Virus record (IMG/VR): IMGVR_UViG_3300037189_024364
Location: 106,319 to 170,318 of that record
DNA length: 64,000 nucleotides
Source: a virus
Reading direction: 5' to 3' (one strand)
Position 1 is the stretch's first letter, and the number at the start of each line of letters is the position of its first letter. The notes under the pieces are model-generated. The model saw nothing but the letters and a program-made list of their open reading frames with translations, searched no databases and was not told the DNA's origin. The position numbers were made by a program, and so were the translations under genes. This document shows positions 1 through 7,100 of the stretch, in pieces.

Positions 1-11
1 TAAAATCGATC

Positions 12-41
12 TTGATGCTTACTTTGCCTACGCGCTAACAC
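12..41 (+). promoter_or_regulatory. weak sigma70-like promoter
   Basis: TTGATG (12-17) and TAACAC (36-41) with an 18-bp gap, resembling the weaker members of the promoter family seen across the window. It would drive the sugar transferase cluster. Confidence 0.3.
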
Positions 42-79
42 ATAGCTAAACGCAACAACATGGATCCCCGGAGAGGTCA

Positions 80-706
80 ATGATCATTAATCGATCATTT
101 CCGATCGTGAAACGAATTCTGGATGTCATAGGATCTGGATTAGCCATCCTGTTCTTCCTTCCGATACTGAGCGTCATTGCCTTTTTGGTTCGCAGGGATG
201 GAGGCCCGGCATTGTATGCCGACGTTCGGATCGGTAAGAATGGTGCCAAGTTTGGATGCCTCAAATTTCGATCAATGGTGGTTAATGGCAATGAGGTACT
301 GGCCGATCATCTAGCAAAGAACCATCTTGCACAGGAAGAATGGGCATCGACCCAAAAACTCAGGAACGATCCGCGCATCACAAGTATAGGTGGATTCCTA
401 CGAAAATCCAGCCTTGATGAGCTGCCACAATTCATCAATGTCTTCAAGGGCGACATGAGCCTAATAGGTCCGCGTCCGGTTGGACAACGAGAACTTGAGG
501 AAAGATACGGAAATAGTGCTGCGGCATATTGCTCGGTTAAACCAGGTATTACCGGACCGTGGCAGATCAGTGGACGAAGCAATCTCAGCTACGAACAACG
601 GGTGATGCTTGACGTCGAATATGCCACACACCCGTCATACTGGAAAGATACCAAGATCATCATGGCCACGCCGATGGTGGTAATGCAGCGCCGAGGGGCA
701 TATTAA
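80..706 (+). CDS. sugar transferase (polyprenyl-phosphate hexose-1-phosphate transferase)
   Basis: Monotopic phosphoglycosyltransferase of the bacterial sugar transferase family (WbaP/WcaJ catalytic core), 208 aa. The family transfers a hexose-1-phosphate from a UDP-sugar to undecaprenyl phosphate at the cytoplasmic membrane, the first step of O-antigen or capsule repeat synthesis. Visible: a hydrophobic re-entrant helix (about residues 14-37), KFRSM (62-66), the catalytic Asp113-Glu114 pair in SLDELPQ, and GDMSLIGPRP (124-133). Length equals the minimal core; the extra membrane helices of full WbaP are absent. ATG 80 has GGAGAGG 3 nt upstream. It heads a tight cluster with the next two genes. 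In a phage it probably alters host surface sugars (inference). Confidence 0.9.
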   Translation: MIINRSFPIVKRILDVIGSGLAILFFLPILSVIAFLVRRDGGPALYADVRIGKNGAKFGCLKFRSMVVNGNEVLADHLAKNHLAQEEWASTQKLRNDPRITSIGGFLRKSSLDELPQFINVFKGDMSLIGPRPVGQRELEERYGNSAAAYCSVKPGITGPWQISGRSNLSYEQRVMLDVEYATHPSYWKDTKIIMATPMVVMQRRGAY

Positions 707-708
707 GG

Positions 709-882
709 ATGGAACTCTACAACAACACCCCAACAATGTTTAAGGTCATACGGACCGATGACAACGGCTGTGAATATGTTATCGCACGTGGTTTATCCGA
801 AAATGAAGCAGGACTGTTGGTAGAACGGATGACCGCGCTTGGCCACAAACAGCTTTATGATGCCAACGCTGATGTTCGATGA
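709..882 (+). CDS. small hypothetical protein (57 aa)
   Basis: 57-aa protein of unknown function starting 2 nt after the sugar transferase stop, with AGGATG overlapping the intergenic gap, so it is probably translationally coupled. It ends in a 4-nt ATGA overlap with the next gene. Sequence is mixed hydrophilic with no membrane segment: starts MELYNNTPTMFKVIRTDD and ends DANADVR. It was read directly from the codons between 709 and 882. Not recognised as a family; probably cytoplasmic. Confidence 0.6.
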   Translation: MELYNNTPTMFKVIRTDDNGCEYVIARGLSENEAGLLVERMTALGHKQLYDANADVR

Positions 883-1121
883 GATCTGGATTTTATTATC
901 GAACGGATGAAACTCACAAATGGCCGCATACCCGCACCTTGCACCTGACCAAGGATGACCTCAAGAAACTGCGGGAATGGTTGGTAGATAAAACCAACCG
1001 TCGATACTACGTATCAGTTAGAAAAACCAAGAGGGCTAAGACAGAGGGAATACACAGCGTTGTTGTTTATCTCGATGACCCAGATGCATGGCCGCTGTTC
1101 ATGCTAACTTGGTGTTGGTGA
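879..1121 (+). CDS. W-tail family small protein
   Basis: 80 aa. The C-terminus DAWPLFMLTWCW matches the pattern (D)A-x-x-F-x-L-x-W shared by about fifteen small proteins in this window (the W-tail family; see 5725, 46025, 52411 and others). Similar small proteins occur in T4-like cyanophages, to my knowledge without a known function. Basic middle (KRAKT, KTNRR). It overlaps the upstream gene by 4 nt (ATGA), so it belongs to the sugar transferase cluster. Confidence 0.7.
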   Translation: MRSGFYYRTDETHKWPHTRTLHLTKDDLKKLREWLVDKTNRRYYVSVRKTKRAKTEGIHSVVVYLDDPDAWPLFMLTWCW

Positions 1122-1123
1122 TA

Positions 1124-1651
1124 TCAGTCATCATTTCCCATGATGGATCGGGCAATGCTATCTTCGGTACCAGGTCTAACGATCATGAATGGTGTTGGAT
1201 CACCTTCGGCTTGCCAGTCCCCGCCGAGCATCTCAGCTAGCTTTGGATTTTCATCCCAGCCCAGCTCGCTGGCGATCCGCTTGGACATGAGCTTGTACGC
1301 CCTTGCTCGGCTTGGTTCCTTGGCTGTGAAATACAGGGCATTGACCAATCGTCCGTTGCGGCGTATGAAATCCCTGATAGCCTCGGCCATGCCAGAAAAT
1401 ACGGCAAACTCCTTGCCGGTATTGGTGATCTCCATGCTAACGGATCCGTCGTCGGTGTGCAACACGAAAGATACCTCAAACACTCCCTTGATATACGAGG
1501 CAGCAAAGTTCAGTATGTATTCGTGAACCTTACGATCCTTTCCAACGACATCAACGGAATACGTTGCACCGCCAAGCTGATTCCCTGATTCATATTTCCA
1601 AGATACGTCCGGTTTTTGTTGCCCAGGGGCAAAAAGCTCATTTATGCGCAT
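1124..1651 (-). CDS. probable internal virion protein with capsid-targeting-like N-terminus
   Basis: 175 aa, starts MRINELFAPG. The N-terminus resembles T4 capsid-targeting peptides (Met-Lys/Arg, then aromatic or aliphatic residues around Glu-Leu/Phe). The central part (W, SVSMEITNTG, FSGMAEAIRDF, then EPSRARAYKLMSKRIA) is paralogous to the 54580-55107 protein, which carries the matching SRIKLYAAMSRRLA. Similar proteins occur in T4-like phages. A TAAATA late-promoter core ends 5 nt before the ATG on the same strand and there is no ribosome site, so the mRNA is probably leaderless. Function unknown; packaging in the head is inferred. Confidence 0.75.
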   Translation of the reverse strand: MRINELFAPGQQKPDVSWKYESGNQLGGATYSVDVVGKDRKVHEYILNFAASYIKGVFEVSFVLHTDDGSVSMEITNTGKEFAVFSGMAEAIRDFIRRNGRLVNALYFTAKEPSRARAYKLMSKRIASELGWDENPKLAEMLGGDWQAEGDPTPFMIVRPGTEDSIARSIMGNDD

Positions 1652-1652
1652 G

Positions 1653-1664
1653 CTAATATTTAGC
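1653..1664 (-). promoter_or_regulatory. T4-type late promoter
   Basis: Reads GCTAAATATTAG on the - strand directly before the ATG of the 1124-1651 gene. The core TAAATAT matches the T4 late promoter -10 element (TATAAATA). Confidence 0.6.
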
Positions 1665-1734
1665 CGTTTGGAACCAATGATCTGGATGTAACATGTTGTC
1701 GAAGAAAGAGATGCATGATCAGCATGGTATTTGA

Positions 1735-1763
1735 TTGATCTCCGGTGTAATCAATGCTAACCT
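1735..1763 (+). promoter_or_regulatory. sigma70-type promoter
   Basis: TTGATC, 17 bp, TAACCT. It sits upstream of the HD-domain gene and decides its start: an ATG at 1754 overlaps the -10, so ATG 1793 is the real start. Confidence 0.6.
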
Positions 1764-1792
1764 TGTTTATGATACAAACCGAGGAGCTGTTG

Positions 1793-2245
1793 ATGAAAAA
1801 GGGTGAAATGCTCGGACGCATGTTGGTGCTGGTCACCAACGCACATGCTGGCCAATACGACAAGGGCGGGCAGCCGTACATCCTGCATCCCCTCAAGGTC
1901 ATGCACTATCTCAAGAGCAATGACGAGGAGCTGCAATGCATCGCACTTGGACACGACGTGATCGAGGACACCGACGTTACCTACCATGACCTAAGGCAGG
2001 CTGGTATCTCGGAACGGATCATCAAGGGTATCTCCACACTTACCAAGCTGCCTGGTGAAACCCTGGACGAATACAAGATGCGAGTGTTCGCTAACCGTGA
2101 TGCCATGATGGTCAAGCAAGCCGATCTTCGACACAACACCGATGTGCGTCGGCTCAAGGGCATCACGGAAAAGGACATCGCAAGGATGGCACGTTATCAT
2201 CAGTTTTACCTCGAGCTGTGTGAAAAGCTCAACGGCACAAGCTGA
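1793..2245 (+). CDS. HD-domain ppGpp hydrolase-like protein (MESH1/SpoT type)
   Basis: 150 aa from ATG 1793 (AGGAG 8 nt upstream). The RelA/SpoT-type HD hydrolase domain fills the protein: His18 (AHAGQY), His32 in PYILHP, His54-Asp55 in GHDVIEDT and a later Asp in KQADLRHN. These are the metal ligands of the family, which removes the 3'-pyrophosphate from (p)ppGpp in the cytoplasm. Single-domain small alarmone hydrolases of about this length are known. It may blunt the host stringent response during infection (inference). A second, more typical copy lies at 60309-60848. Confidence 0.85.
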   Translation: MKKGEMLGRMLVLVTNAHAGQYDKGGQPYILHPLKVMHYLKSNDEELQCIALGHDVIEDTDVTYHDLRQAGISERIIKGISTLTKLPGETLDEYKMRVFANRDAMMVKQADLRHNTDVRRLKGITEKDIARMARYHQFYLELCEKLNGTS

Positions 2246-2284
2246 CATGTCGATACCGATTTTTCATCCTTGATTGACAGCAAT

Positions 2285-2497
2285 CTAGCTGATTTGTGAA
2301 ATGCCGGTCTTAGCAGTGAATTCCCTCCAAAGGTCGGAGATCACAAGACCGGAATCATGGAATGGACGGTTCTCAACGACCCGGTCCGGCTTGGGGGCGG
2401 ATTGCAAGCCATAAGCAACCGAGTGTTCAAGGACGTTACGATCACCAAAAACTAACCAAACACATCCGATGGGATCTCCGTAAATAGCTGAAATCAT
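2285..2497 (-). CDS. hypothetical protein (70 aa), uncertain
   Basis: Open frame on the - strand filling an otherwise empty gap between two + strand genes. It starts MISAIYGDP and ends TAKTGISQIS, with protein-like composition (WLVFGDRNV) but no clear ribosome site. The late-promoter core of the next + strand gene lies inside it at 2478-2487. Not recognised. It may be a real small gene or a chance frame. Confidence 0.35.
   Translation of the reverse strand: MISAIYGDPIGCVWLVFGDRNVLEHSVAYGLQSAPKPDRVVENRPFHDSGLVISDLWREFTAKTGISQIS
2478..2487 (+). promoter_or_regulatory. candidate T4-type late promoter
   Basis: CCGTAAATAG, carrying TAAATA, 30 nt before the start of the kinase-like gene at 2518. 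Confidence 0.45.
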
Positions 2498-2517
2498 GCA
2501 AATGGAGATTCTTGCAA

Positions 2518-3312
2518 ATGGATAGTCACTCGGATTCAATGAGGCTGCTGATCAACGCAGCCTCATTGAATGAATTGAAGATGCTGCCGATCAGAGGGGA
2601 ATTTTCCAAGGTAGCCGGTAGTTGGGCAGCCGATGAACCGGACATATGGGCAGGGCTGCTGAAAAAGGTCGTACCCGGTATCAATGTGTTGGGCACAGGC
2701 GCTAATGCGGTTGCCTTGGATCTCCCGGGCGATCGGTTCGTTCTCAAGGCATGGAAACAGGACCCGGCATATGAAGCATTCATCGGGTTCTGCCAAAAAT
2801 ATTCCGGCAATGGCTCACAGCATCTTCCTAGATTCGTACCACCAAACATGTTGAGAAAGCTGCGAAAGAACCTAGACGAAAACATCATCGGTTCGGCAAG
2901 TCTTAGCCCGACGGATAGGTTTCACTTTGTTATCGTTGAACGGTTGGATCAGATACCATACGGCACCATGATAGAAAAATGGCTACCTGAGATGGCATAT
3001 CTAGCCGCGATGAGCGCCCTATACATCACCGACGGCATGGAGGTAGTGCGTGCGCTAGCCAACGATCGACGAACGGCTGCGGTAATCTCGGAAAACAAAA
3101 TCCGCTCGCCCAGGGATTTGTCAGTTCCAAAGAACTGGAAACTGGTCGAAGCCGCATTGGGCGGCGTACCGGTTGGATGGAAAACCGTGATCAAGTCCCT
3201 GTCCAAACTCAAGTCCAGGATCGACACCGGCTGGGATCTGCACGATCAAAACATCATGCTCAGGGGAGAAACCCTGGTGATCAACGATCCGTTCCACACC
3301 TCCGCAGGCTAG
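2518..3312 (+). CDS. protein-kinase-like fold protein, possibly virion-packaged
   Basis: 264 aa. Glycine-rich loop LGTGANAVA (about residues 57-65) followed by the nucleotide-binding Lys in FVLKAW; near the C-terminus, DLHDQNIMLRG looks like a catalytic loop and INDPF like the metal-binding Asp motif. This arrangement matches small kinase-like proteins of T4-like phages, which relate to the aminoglycoside/choline kinase branch. The substrate is unknown. The N-terminus carries DSMRLLIN, also found at the start of the 11182-12102 protein, suggesting a shared targeting peptide. ATG 2518 is chosen because GGAG lies 10 nt upstream; a TTG at 2512 is an alternative. Confidence 0.7.
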   Translation: MDSHSDSMRLLINAASLNELKMLPIRGEFSKVAGSWAADEPDIWAGLLKKVVPGINVLGTGANAVALDLPGDRFVLKAWKQDPAYEAFIGFCQKYSGNGSQHLPRFVPPNMLRKLRKNLDENIIGSASLSPTDRFHFVIVERLDQIPYGTMIEKWLPEMAYLAAMSALYITDGMEVVRALANDRRTAAVISENKIRSPRDLSVPKNWKLVEAALGGVPVGWKTVIKSLSKLKSRIDTGWDLHDQNIMLRGETLVINDPFHTSAG

Positions 3313-3323
3313 ACAAATATCTG

Positions 3324-3352
3324 TTGACCGAGTAGCTGTTCCGTGCTAAGTT
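3324..3352 (+). promoter_or_regulatory. sigma70-type promoter (leaderless mRNA)
   Basis: TTGACC, 17 bp, TAAGTT. The ATG of the next gene lies 7 nt after the -10, at the expected transcription start. Confidence 0.65.
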
Positions 3353-3358
3353 TGCTGC

Positions 3359-3814
3359 ATGGAACAGCTACCAAACATATTCTCATCAGACGCTGGCAAC
3401 TGGTCCACGGATCGGTGGCAAGCAGAATGGCTCCATGTGCAAAAAACGTGGATCCCATCCGAAGCACAGCTCGGCCAGCTGAGTGACGGCGAGATTGAGG
3501 TCATGGCCCTTTGCACGCCGTTACCGATCGGTGCATCAGACGAGGAGTTTTCCGTGGCCGTTCGTCGCAAGAACCTAGCTGGATTGGAATTTGGCCGACG
3601 GCAGGGATGGTGGACAGGATTTTCAAAATCAGGTCCAAATGTTACCATTGAAACCATTAAGGTTGACGACTGGAATCAACAGACCATGGCACATCTCGTG
3701 GTGCATCTCGGTTGGTTTCCCAGCGTTAGCCAGGCCCGTAAAAACGGCTGGGATCGTCCGGTTGAGCCGGGGGTCTTTCGCATGGGCAAGACCCGGGCCA
3801 TCCAACTGATTTAA
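3359..3814 (+). CDS. hypothetical protein (151 aa), possible S4-like C-terminus
   Basis: 151 aa, tryptophan-rich N-terminal half (NWSTDRWQAEW). The C-terminal segment HLGWFPSVSQARKNGW resembles the alpha-L RNA-binding (S4-like) fold pattern with a conserved S-x-x-x-A-R-K-x-G-W; this is a weak resemblance. It would be translated from a leaderless mRNA because the ATG sits at the predicted transcription start and no ribosome site is present. Followed 15 nt later by the 3830 gene. Confidence 0.65.
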   Translation: MEQLPNIFSSDAGNWSTDRWQAEWLHVQKTWIPSEAQLGQLSDGEIEVMALCTPLPIGASDEEFSVAVRRKNLAGLEFGRRQGWWTGFSKSGPNVTIETIKVDDWNQQTMAHLVVHLGWFPSVSQARKNGWDRPVEPGVFRMGKTRAIQLI

Positions 3815-3829
3815 CTACGAGGACATAAA

Positions 3830-4054
3830 ATGCGGCGTTCTTTTAACCCAGGCGAGAATCACAAGGATAGCACTATTGAGCCGAATCCCATTTTTTGGGA
3901 TGATCATACCAAGCTGGCGCATTCCATGCGGATGGCCGAAAAGCTGATCGACAGCCATCCACATTTGGCAGAAGTATGGCTCAAGAGCTCAGACCTGATC
4001 CGAACGAGGATCGCTAGCATGACTAGCGATCCAATTAAAACAGGATCGATCTAG
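3830..4054 (+). CDS. hypothetical protein (74 aa)
   Basis: 74 aa, with GAGGA 6 nt before ATG 3830. Hydrophilic and mainly helical in character (KLAHSMRMAEKLIDSH), no membrane segment. It follows the 3359 gene closely and probably shares its transcript. Not recognised. Confidence 0.65.
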   Translation: MRRSFNPGENHKDSTIEPNPIFWDDHTKLAHSMRMAEKLIDSHPHLAEVWLKSSDLIRTRIASMTSDPIKTGSI

Positions 4055-4170
4055 CTTAAATTTTCTTTATCATCAGCAGGTTATAACAACAATCGGACTA
4101 TCTGCACCAGTAGCAAATCCGATGCTATTCCGGATGAATTTTCAATGGAATGATATTAGGCGTTACCTGT

Positions 4171-4178
4171 GTAAATAC
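4171..4178 (+). promoter_or_regulatory. candidate T4-type late promoter
   Basis: GTAAATAC, with the TAAATA core ending 8 nt before ATG 4186; it would give an almost leaderless transcript. Confidence 0.45.
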
Positions 4179-4185
4179 GCTTACC

Positions 4186-4467
4186 ATGCGAATCAAAGAA
4201 ATCATCGAAGCCATCAATGCAGATCAAATCGGCTCGGTAGCAGGTCTGCGAAACATCCAAGACGCTCGCACTGCCGCCCTGGCCGTGCTACATTCACAAA
4301 CAGCCTCGCCAAAGAAGCGTGCTGACATGCGAGATGAGATCATGGCAGCTGGCACCACCGATCAGTTGATGAAGATACTATGGAAGTGGAAATTAAGCCT
4401 GGACGGTGGCATGACCCTGGGCACTCCCACGGTAAGAACCGGCAAGGGCATCGGATATGCTCGCTAA
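4186..4467 (+). CDS. small protein with capsid-targeting-like N-terminus
   Basis: 93 aa from ATG 4186, starts MRIKEIIEAINADQ. The start resembles T4 capsid-targeting peptides, with a possible prohead-protease site after the Glu of IIE (T4 rule: Ile/Leu-x-Glu before a small residue). The rest is basic and ends in TVRTGKGIGYAR. An upstream in-frame ATG at 4150 is less likely because the late-promoter core lies between the two. Probably a small internal virion protein (inference). Confidence 0.6.
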   Translation: MRIKEIIEAINADQIGSVAGLRNIQDARTAALAVLHSQTASPKKRADMRDEIMAAGTTDQLMKILWKWKLSLDGGMTLGTPTVRTGKGIGYAR

Positions 4468-4539
4468 CGTTCAAAATATCGATTGATCATTTACAACTTG
4501 TGCTGTAAGCTACGGTATGATCAATTCCCAGGAGAACCA

Positions 4540-4734
4540 ATGACAATATCATATACCCTTTGGCAGCTGGTTGCCCTGTGGTTCAGCGTTGCCATATTCT
4601 CCGGACATCTGTTTGCACGGTTGCGAACCTTGGTGTTCGAACGGCAGAAAATGCCAGGGCGAATCGCCGATGTTGTGCTTTGCATCACTTACGCTAGCAT
4701 GGCCGTTGCCCTGCTCAACGTAATATATCGCTAA
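4540..4734 (+). CDS. two-helix membrane protein (64 aa)
   Basis: 64 aa, GGAG 5 nt before ATG 4540. Two hydrophobic segments (about residues 7-24 and 43-62) separated by a basic stretch (ARLRTLVFERQK). Not recognised. Together with the next gene it forms a pair of small membrane proteins. Confidence 0.65.
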   Translation: MTISYTLWQLVALWFSVAIFSGHLFARLRTLVFERQKMPGRIADVVLCITYASMAVALLNVIYR

Positions 4735-4777
4735 CATCGACATCGGTACAGTGACGATGGTCACTTTAACCCTCTCA

Positions 4778-5050
4778 ATGGAGGATCTCTTGATTTGGTT
4801 CGTAGCGTATCTCACCGCCGGGGTGATCACCAGTGGCATCATGTCATACATGGAATGGGCCAGGGGCGACGACATCACCCTGGCTGATCTGTGGATGGTG
4901 TTGGTGCGGGCCGTCACATGGCCCCTTGGGGTGTTTGTGCTGATCACCAATCTGCTGGACCAGTGCAAGCCATTTGATACCATAGTGTTGATCCGAGGCA
5001 GCAGATCTGCCAAGATGTTGCGCGAACTCAGGAGAAACAATGATGACTGA
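4778..5050 (+). CDS. membrane protein (about 90 aa)
   Basis: Starts MEDLLIWFVAYLTAGVI. Hydrophobic segments near residues 4-22 and 38-58, basic C-terminus (RSAKMLRELRRNN). The start is ambiguous: ATG 4778, or TTG 4790 with GGAGG 5 nt upstream. Overlaps the next gene by 11 nt. Not recognised. Confidence 0.6.
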   Translation: MEDLLIWFVAYLTAGVITSGIMSYMEWARGDDITLADLWMVLVRAVTWPLGVFVLITNLLDQCKPFDTIVLIRGSRSAKMLRELRRNNDD

Positions 5051-5147
5051 CGAAGATAGCATTCCGTCCGACACAATCAATGCGGCGATCAAGCTACTGA
5101 GGTCACACGGATACGAGGTCAACGCTCCCAGGGGGATTACCGAATGA
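5040..5147 (+). CDS. small hypothetical protein (35 aa)
   Basis: 35 aa, starts MMTDEDSIPSDTINAA. AGGAG lies 4 nt upstream of ATG 5040 and the gene overlaps the end of the membrane protein before it, which suggests coupled translation. The frame was read from the sequence. No recognised domain. Confidence 0.5.
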   Translation: MMTDEDSIPSDTINAAIKLLRSHGYEVNAPRGITE

Positions 5148-5199
5148 AAATCCGGCACCTGCAAGGACAGCTGGCTGAGCCGGAAGGCTAAAACGACGA

Positions 5200-5235
5200 C
5201 CGGGGCAGGAACCGCTGAGCATGTTCCTGCCCCGG
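5200..5235 (+). terminator. strong hairpin, terminator-like
   Basis: Perfect 13-bp inverted repeat (5200-5212 with 5223-5235), 10-nt loop, GC-rich. No T-run follows, so it is either a weak terminator or an RNA-stabilising hairpin at the end of the 4540-5147 group. Confidence 0.45.
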
Positions 5236-5280
5236 CTGATCAAATGCCACCATTGTTAACCAATCTAGGAACGTTGAATC

Positions 5281-5721
5281 ATGGCACGCAAACCCGGAGT
5301 ACACACCTCCAAGATCTACGCATTCAAGAGCCAGGTGCTGGGAAAATACATCAGTGTACGGGCCTGGGGTTACGATGGCAACACGGACTATAAGATCAGA
5401 TATCTCGAAGTAATTGACCATCCGGTTTCCGTTGCCAGGTCCGAAAAGGCCATGCGAAAGATCGCAAGCCTGATTCCTGCACGGCTGCAAGAAGAAATCG
5501 TCGAGGCCGAGCAGAACATTGATCAAGCACGGAGATCGTTGGACAGCATCTTGGACCTTAATCGTCGGGTGCCGCCCAATGGTGGTTACCGTGTGCAGCC
5601 ATATCATGATGCATTGGATCGTTGCATTGAGATCAGGGACGAGCTGATGGCTCTCCTGACCCATCCAATCGACATCGTGATGATCGAGATCCGCACCGAA
5701 ACGCAGGAAACCCTGGTGTAG
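5281..5721 (+). CDS. hypothetical protein (146 aa)
   Basis: 146 aa, starts MARKPGVHTSKIYAF. Mixed alpha/beta character with a helical, probably coiled middle (LQEEIVEAEQNIDQARRSL) and an Ile-rich C-terminus (PIDIVMIEIRTE). AGGAA lies 11 nt upstream of ATG 5281. No membrane segment. Not recognised. Followed after 3 nt by a W-tail gene, so probably co-transcribed. Confidence 0.65.
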   Translation: MARKPGVHTSKIYAFKSQVLGKYISVRAWGYDGNTDYKIRYLEVIDHPVSVARSEKAMRKIASLIPARLQEEIVEAEQNIDQARRSLDSILDLNRRVPPNGGYRVQPYHDALDRCIEIRDELMALLTHPIDIVMIEIRTETQETLV

Positions 5722-5724
5722 CCA

Positions 5725-5931
5725 ATGAAGATCATCAGATTGGATCGAGATTATTATCCCCAACATTCAGAGATCTGCCATTGGCTGCTGGACAACATTG
5801 GACTCGGTGGGAGTTGGAAGCCCACCATGCCCGATGACTGGTTCTGGGATTTCGCCGAAATATTCGGACATGCCGACGTGAGATTCCGTCGGCTCGAGGA
5901 CGCCATGCTGTTCCAGCTGACATGGTGTTAG
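5725..5931 (+). CDS. W-tail family small protein
   Basis: 68 aa. Ends FRRLEDAMLFQLTWC, the clearest form of the W-tail signature. The middle has CHWLLDNIG and DWFWDF, matching the W-C-x-x-N-hydrophobic region of its paralogs. Adjacent to another member at 5933, separated by 1 nt. Confidence 0.8.
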   Translation: MKIIRLDRDYYPQHSEICHWLLDNIGLGGSWKPTMPDDWFWDFAEIFGHADVRFRRLEDAMLFQLTWC

Positions 5932-5932
5932 C

Positions 5933-6190
5933 ATGATGAAGGTTGAGTTGATAAGGCGACACCATGCTGATGCTGAGATCCTGGTCGAAAATCCGCAGCA
6001 CCATCCCAGTGTTGTTAAGCTGAACATCACCACCGATGCCATACATGATCACGTGGATTGGTGCGTCAATAATCTAACCATGGATTCATGGACCTGGGGG
6101 CATGAATCCATGGTAACCGAGTCCGGACGGGCAATGTTTACCTTTAAAAACCACGAGGATGCGATCTTGTTCCAGATGACGTGGACATGA
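5933..6190 (+). CDS. W-tail family small protein
   Basis: 85 aa. Ends FTFKNHEDAILFQMTWT; internal DWCVNNLTMDSWTWG aligns with the WC-x-x-N-L region of the family. ATG 5933 or 5936; immediately follows the 5725 gene, so the two look like a tandem duplication. Confidence 0.8.
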   Translation: MMKVELIRRHHADAEILVENPQHHPSVVKLNITTDAIHDHVDWCVNNLTMDSWTWGHESMVTESGRAMFTFKNHEDAILFQMTWT

Positions 6191-6192
6191 TC

Positions 6193-6200
6193 GATAAATA
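6193..6200 (+). promoter_or_regulatory. T4-type late promoter
   Basis: GATAAATA, ending 5 nt before ATG 6206. Confidence 0.55.
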
Positions 6201-6205
6201 ATCCC

Positions 6206-6406
6206 ATGCGGGCCTGGGAATTCATCAAGGAAAACTTCGCGGACGGCAAGGGGCCTGGTCGTCCGGGTGACAGCCGCCGGCACGGCATACCAAAACACGC
6301 CAGCCTAGGGCAGTTGGATAAGATCGGCCGCGGATCTGGGCGCAAGGCCCAGCTAGCACGCTGGCAGGCCAACATGCGACGTGGCCGCAAGCGCGCAGGA
6401 AAATGA
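6206..6406 (+). CDS. small highly basic protein with capsid-targeting-like N-terminus
   Basis: 66 aa, starts MRAWEFIKENFADGKG. The start fits the capsid-targeting pattern with a possible cleavage after IKE. The remainder is rich in Arg, Lys and Gly (GRGSGRKAQLARWQ, RRGRKRAGK), as expected for a DNA-binding internal head protein. The late-promoter core lies 5 nt before the ATG and there is no ribosome site, the same arrangement as the 1124-1651 gene. Packaging into the head is inferred. Confidence 0.7.
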   Translation: MRAWEFIKENFADGKGPGRPGDSRRHGIPKHASLGQLDKIGRGSGRKAQLARWQANMRRGRKRAGK

Positions 6407-6419
6407 TAAAAAATATCCC

Positions 6420-6448
6420 TTGATTTTGGTTTGCAACCGTGCTATGTT
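6420..6448 (+). promoter_or_regulatory. sigma70-type promoter
   Basis: TTGATT, 17 bp, TATGTT; drives the 6481 gene. Confidence 0.65.
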
Positions 6449-6480
6449 AGCTGTGCAACATACCAACGGGAGACCAAAAG

Positions 6481-6585
6481 ATGTTAGACATCATCACCGA
6501 TCCAATGACACGCATGATCGCCGCGTTTGGCATGCTGTTGACGCCCTGGGCTGCGATTTCCCTGAACGTTTTTCGCGGCCGCTAA
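6481..6585 (+). CDS. small membrane peptide (34 aa)
   Basis: 34 aa, starts MLDIITDPMTRMIAAF, with a hydrophobic segment (FGMLLTPWAAISLNVF). GGGAG lies 8 nt upstream of ATG 6481 and a good promoter is present, which supports a real gene. Short enough to be missed by ORF length cut-offs. Not recognised. Confidence 0.55.
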   Translation: MLDIITDPMTRMIAAFGMLLTPWAAISLNVFRGR

Positions 6586-6597
6586 GGGCATCCGACG

Positions 6598-7032
6598 ATG
6601 TGCGACATCCACGAGTGCATTAAGATAACCACATCACGGCACCGCGGTCGCTGGCGGCAAGCCATAGCCGCTGACCACGGCTGGCGATGCCATTGGTGCA
6701 ATCAGGAGATAACCATGGATGTGGGATTCATGCACACCGCAACCATCGAGCACATGGTACCCCAGTGCCAGGGAGGCGATAACCACCGATGGAACCTCAC
6801 AGCCGCATGCCATCGATGCAACAGCGTTCGCCGACATACCGACATGCATGAGTTTGAGCTGATCTCGCGGCGATTTGAGCAGGACCAGCGACGCATCGAG
6901 GACGCTGCGGTGGTCAATCGCCGCGCGCGCCGCCAGAGGCAGCGTGCCAAGCAGCGCGGCGTTGGTGTTCTCACCATGCGTGAGCGGCTGCTGTTGTGGA
7001 TGCAGGGATTTGCCCAGATGTTGCCGATCTAA
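6598..7032 (+). CDS. HNH endonuclease
   Basis: 144 aa. HNH fold: zinc-type Cys pair C31-x-x-C34 (CHWC), the His of EHMVP (residue 52), N66 and a second pair C71-x-x-C74-N75 (CHRCN). The C-terminal third is Arg-rich (VNRRARRQRQRAKQRG). HNH proteins nick or cut DNA using a metal ion; free-standing phage forms are often homing endonucleases. The start at ATG 6598 has only a weak ribosome site. Target unknown. Confidence 0.85.
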   Translation: MCDIHECIKITTSRHRGRWRQAIAADHGWRCHWCNQEITMDVGFMHTATIEHMVPQCQGGDNHRWNLTAACHRCNSVRRHTDMHEFELISRRFEQDQRRIEDAAVVNRRARRQRQRAKQRGVGVLTMRERLLLWMQGFAQMLPI

Positions 7033-7091
7033 TCAAGCGGTACCGAACCAGTCGTGCCATTAACCTCAGGTTTATGATCCAAATGCCGTAA

Positions 7092-7100
7092 AATAAATAT
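7092..7100 (+). promoter_or_regulatory. T4-type late promoter
   Basis: AATAAATAT, 27 nt before ATG 7127. Confidence 0.55.

Noticed and set aside
80-706. Bacterial chromosome or prophage origin of the window, suggested by the sugar transferase
   Set aside because: The rest of the window has phage-type gene density, late promoters and fibre genes, with no bacterial housekeeping genes, integrase or attachment site.
5144-5191. 15-codon ORF with an ATGA overlap after the 5040 gene
   Set aside because: Too short to support; it ends just before a hairpin and has no separate signal.
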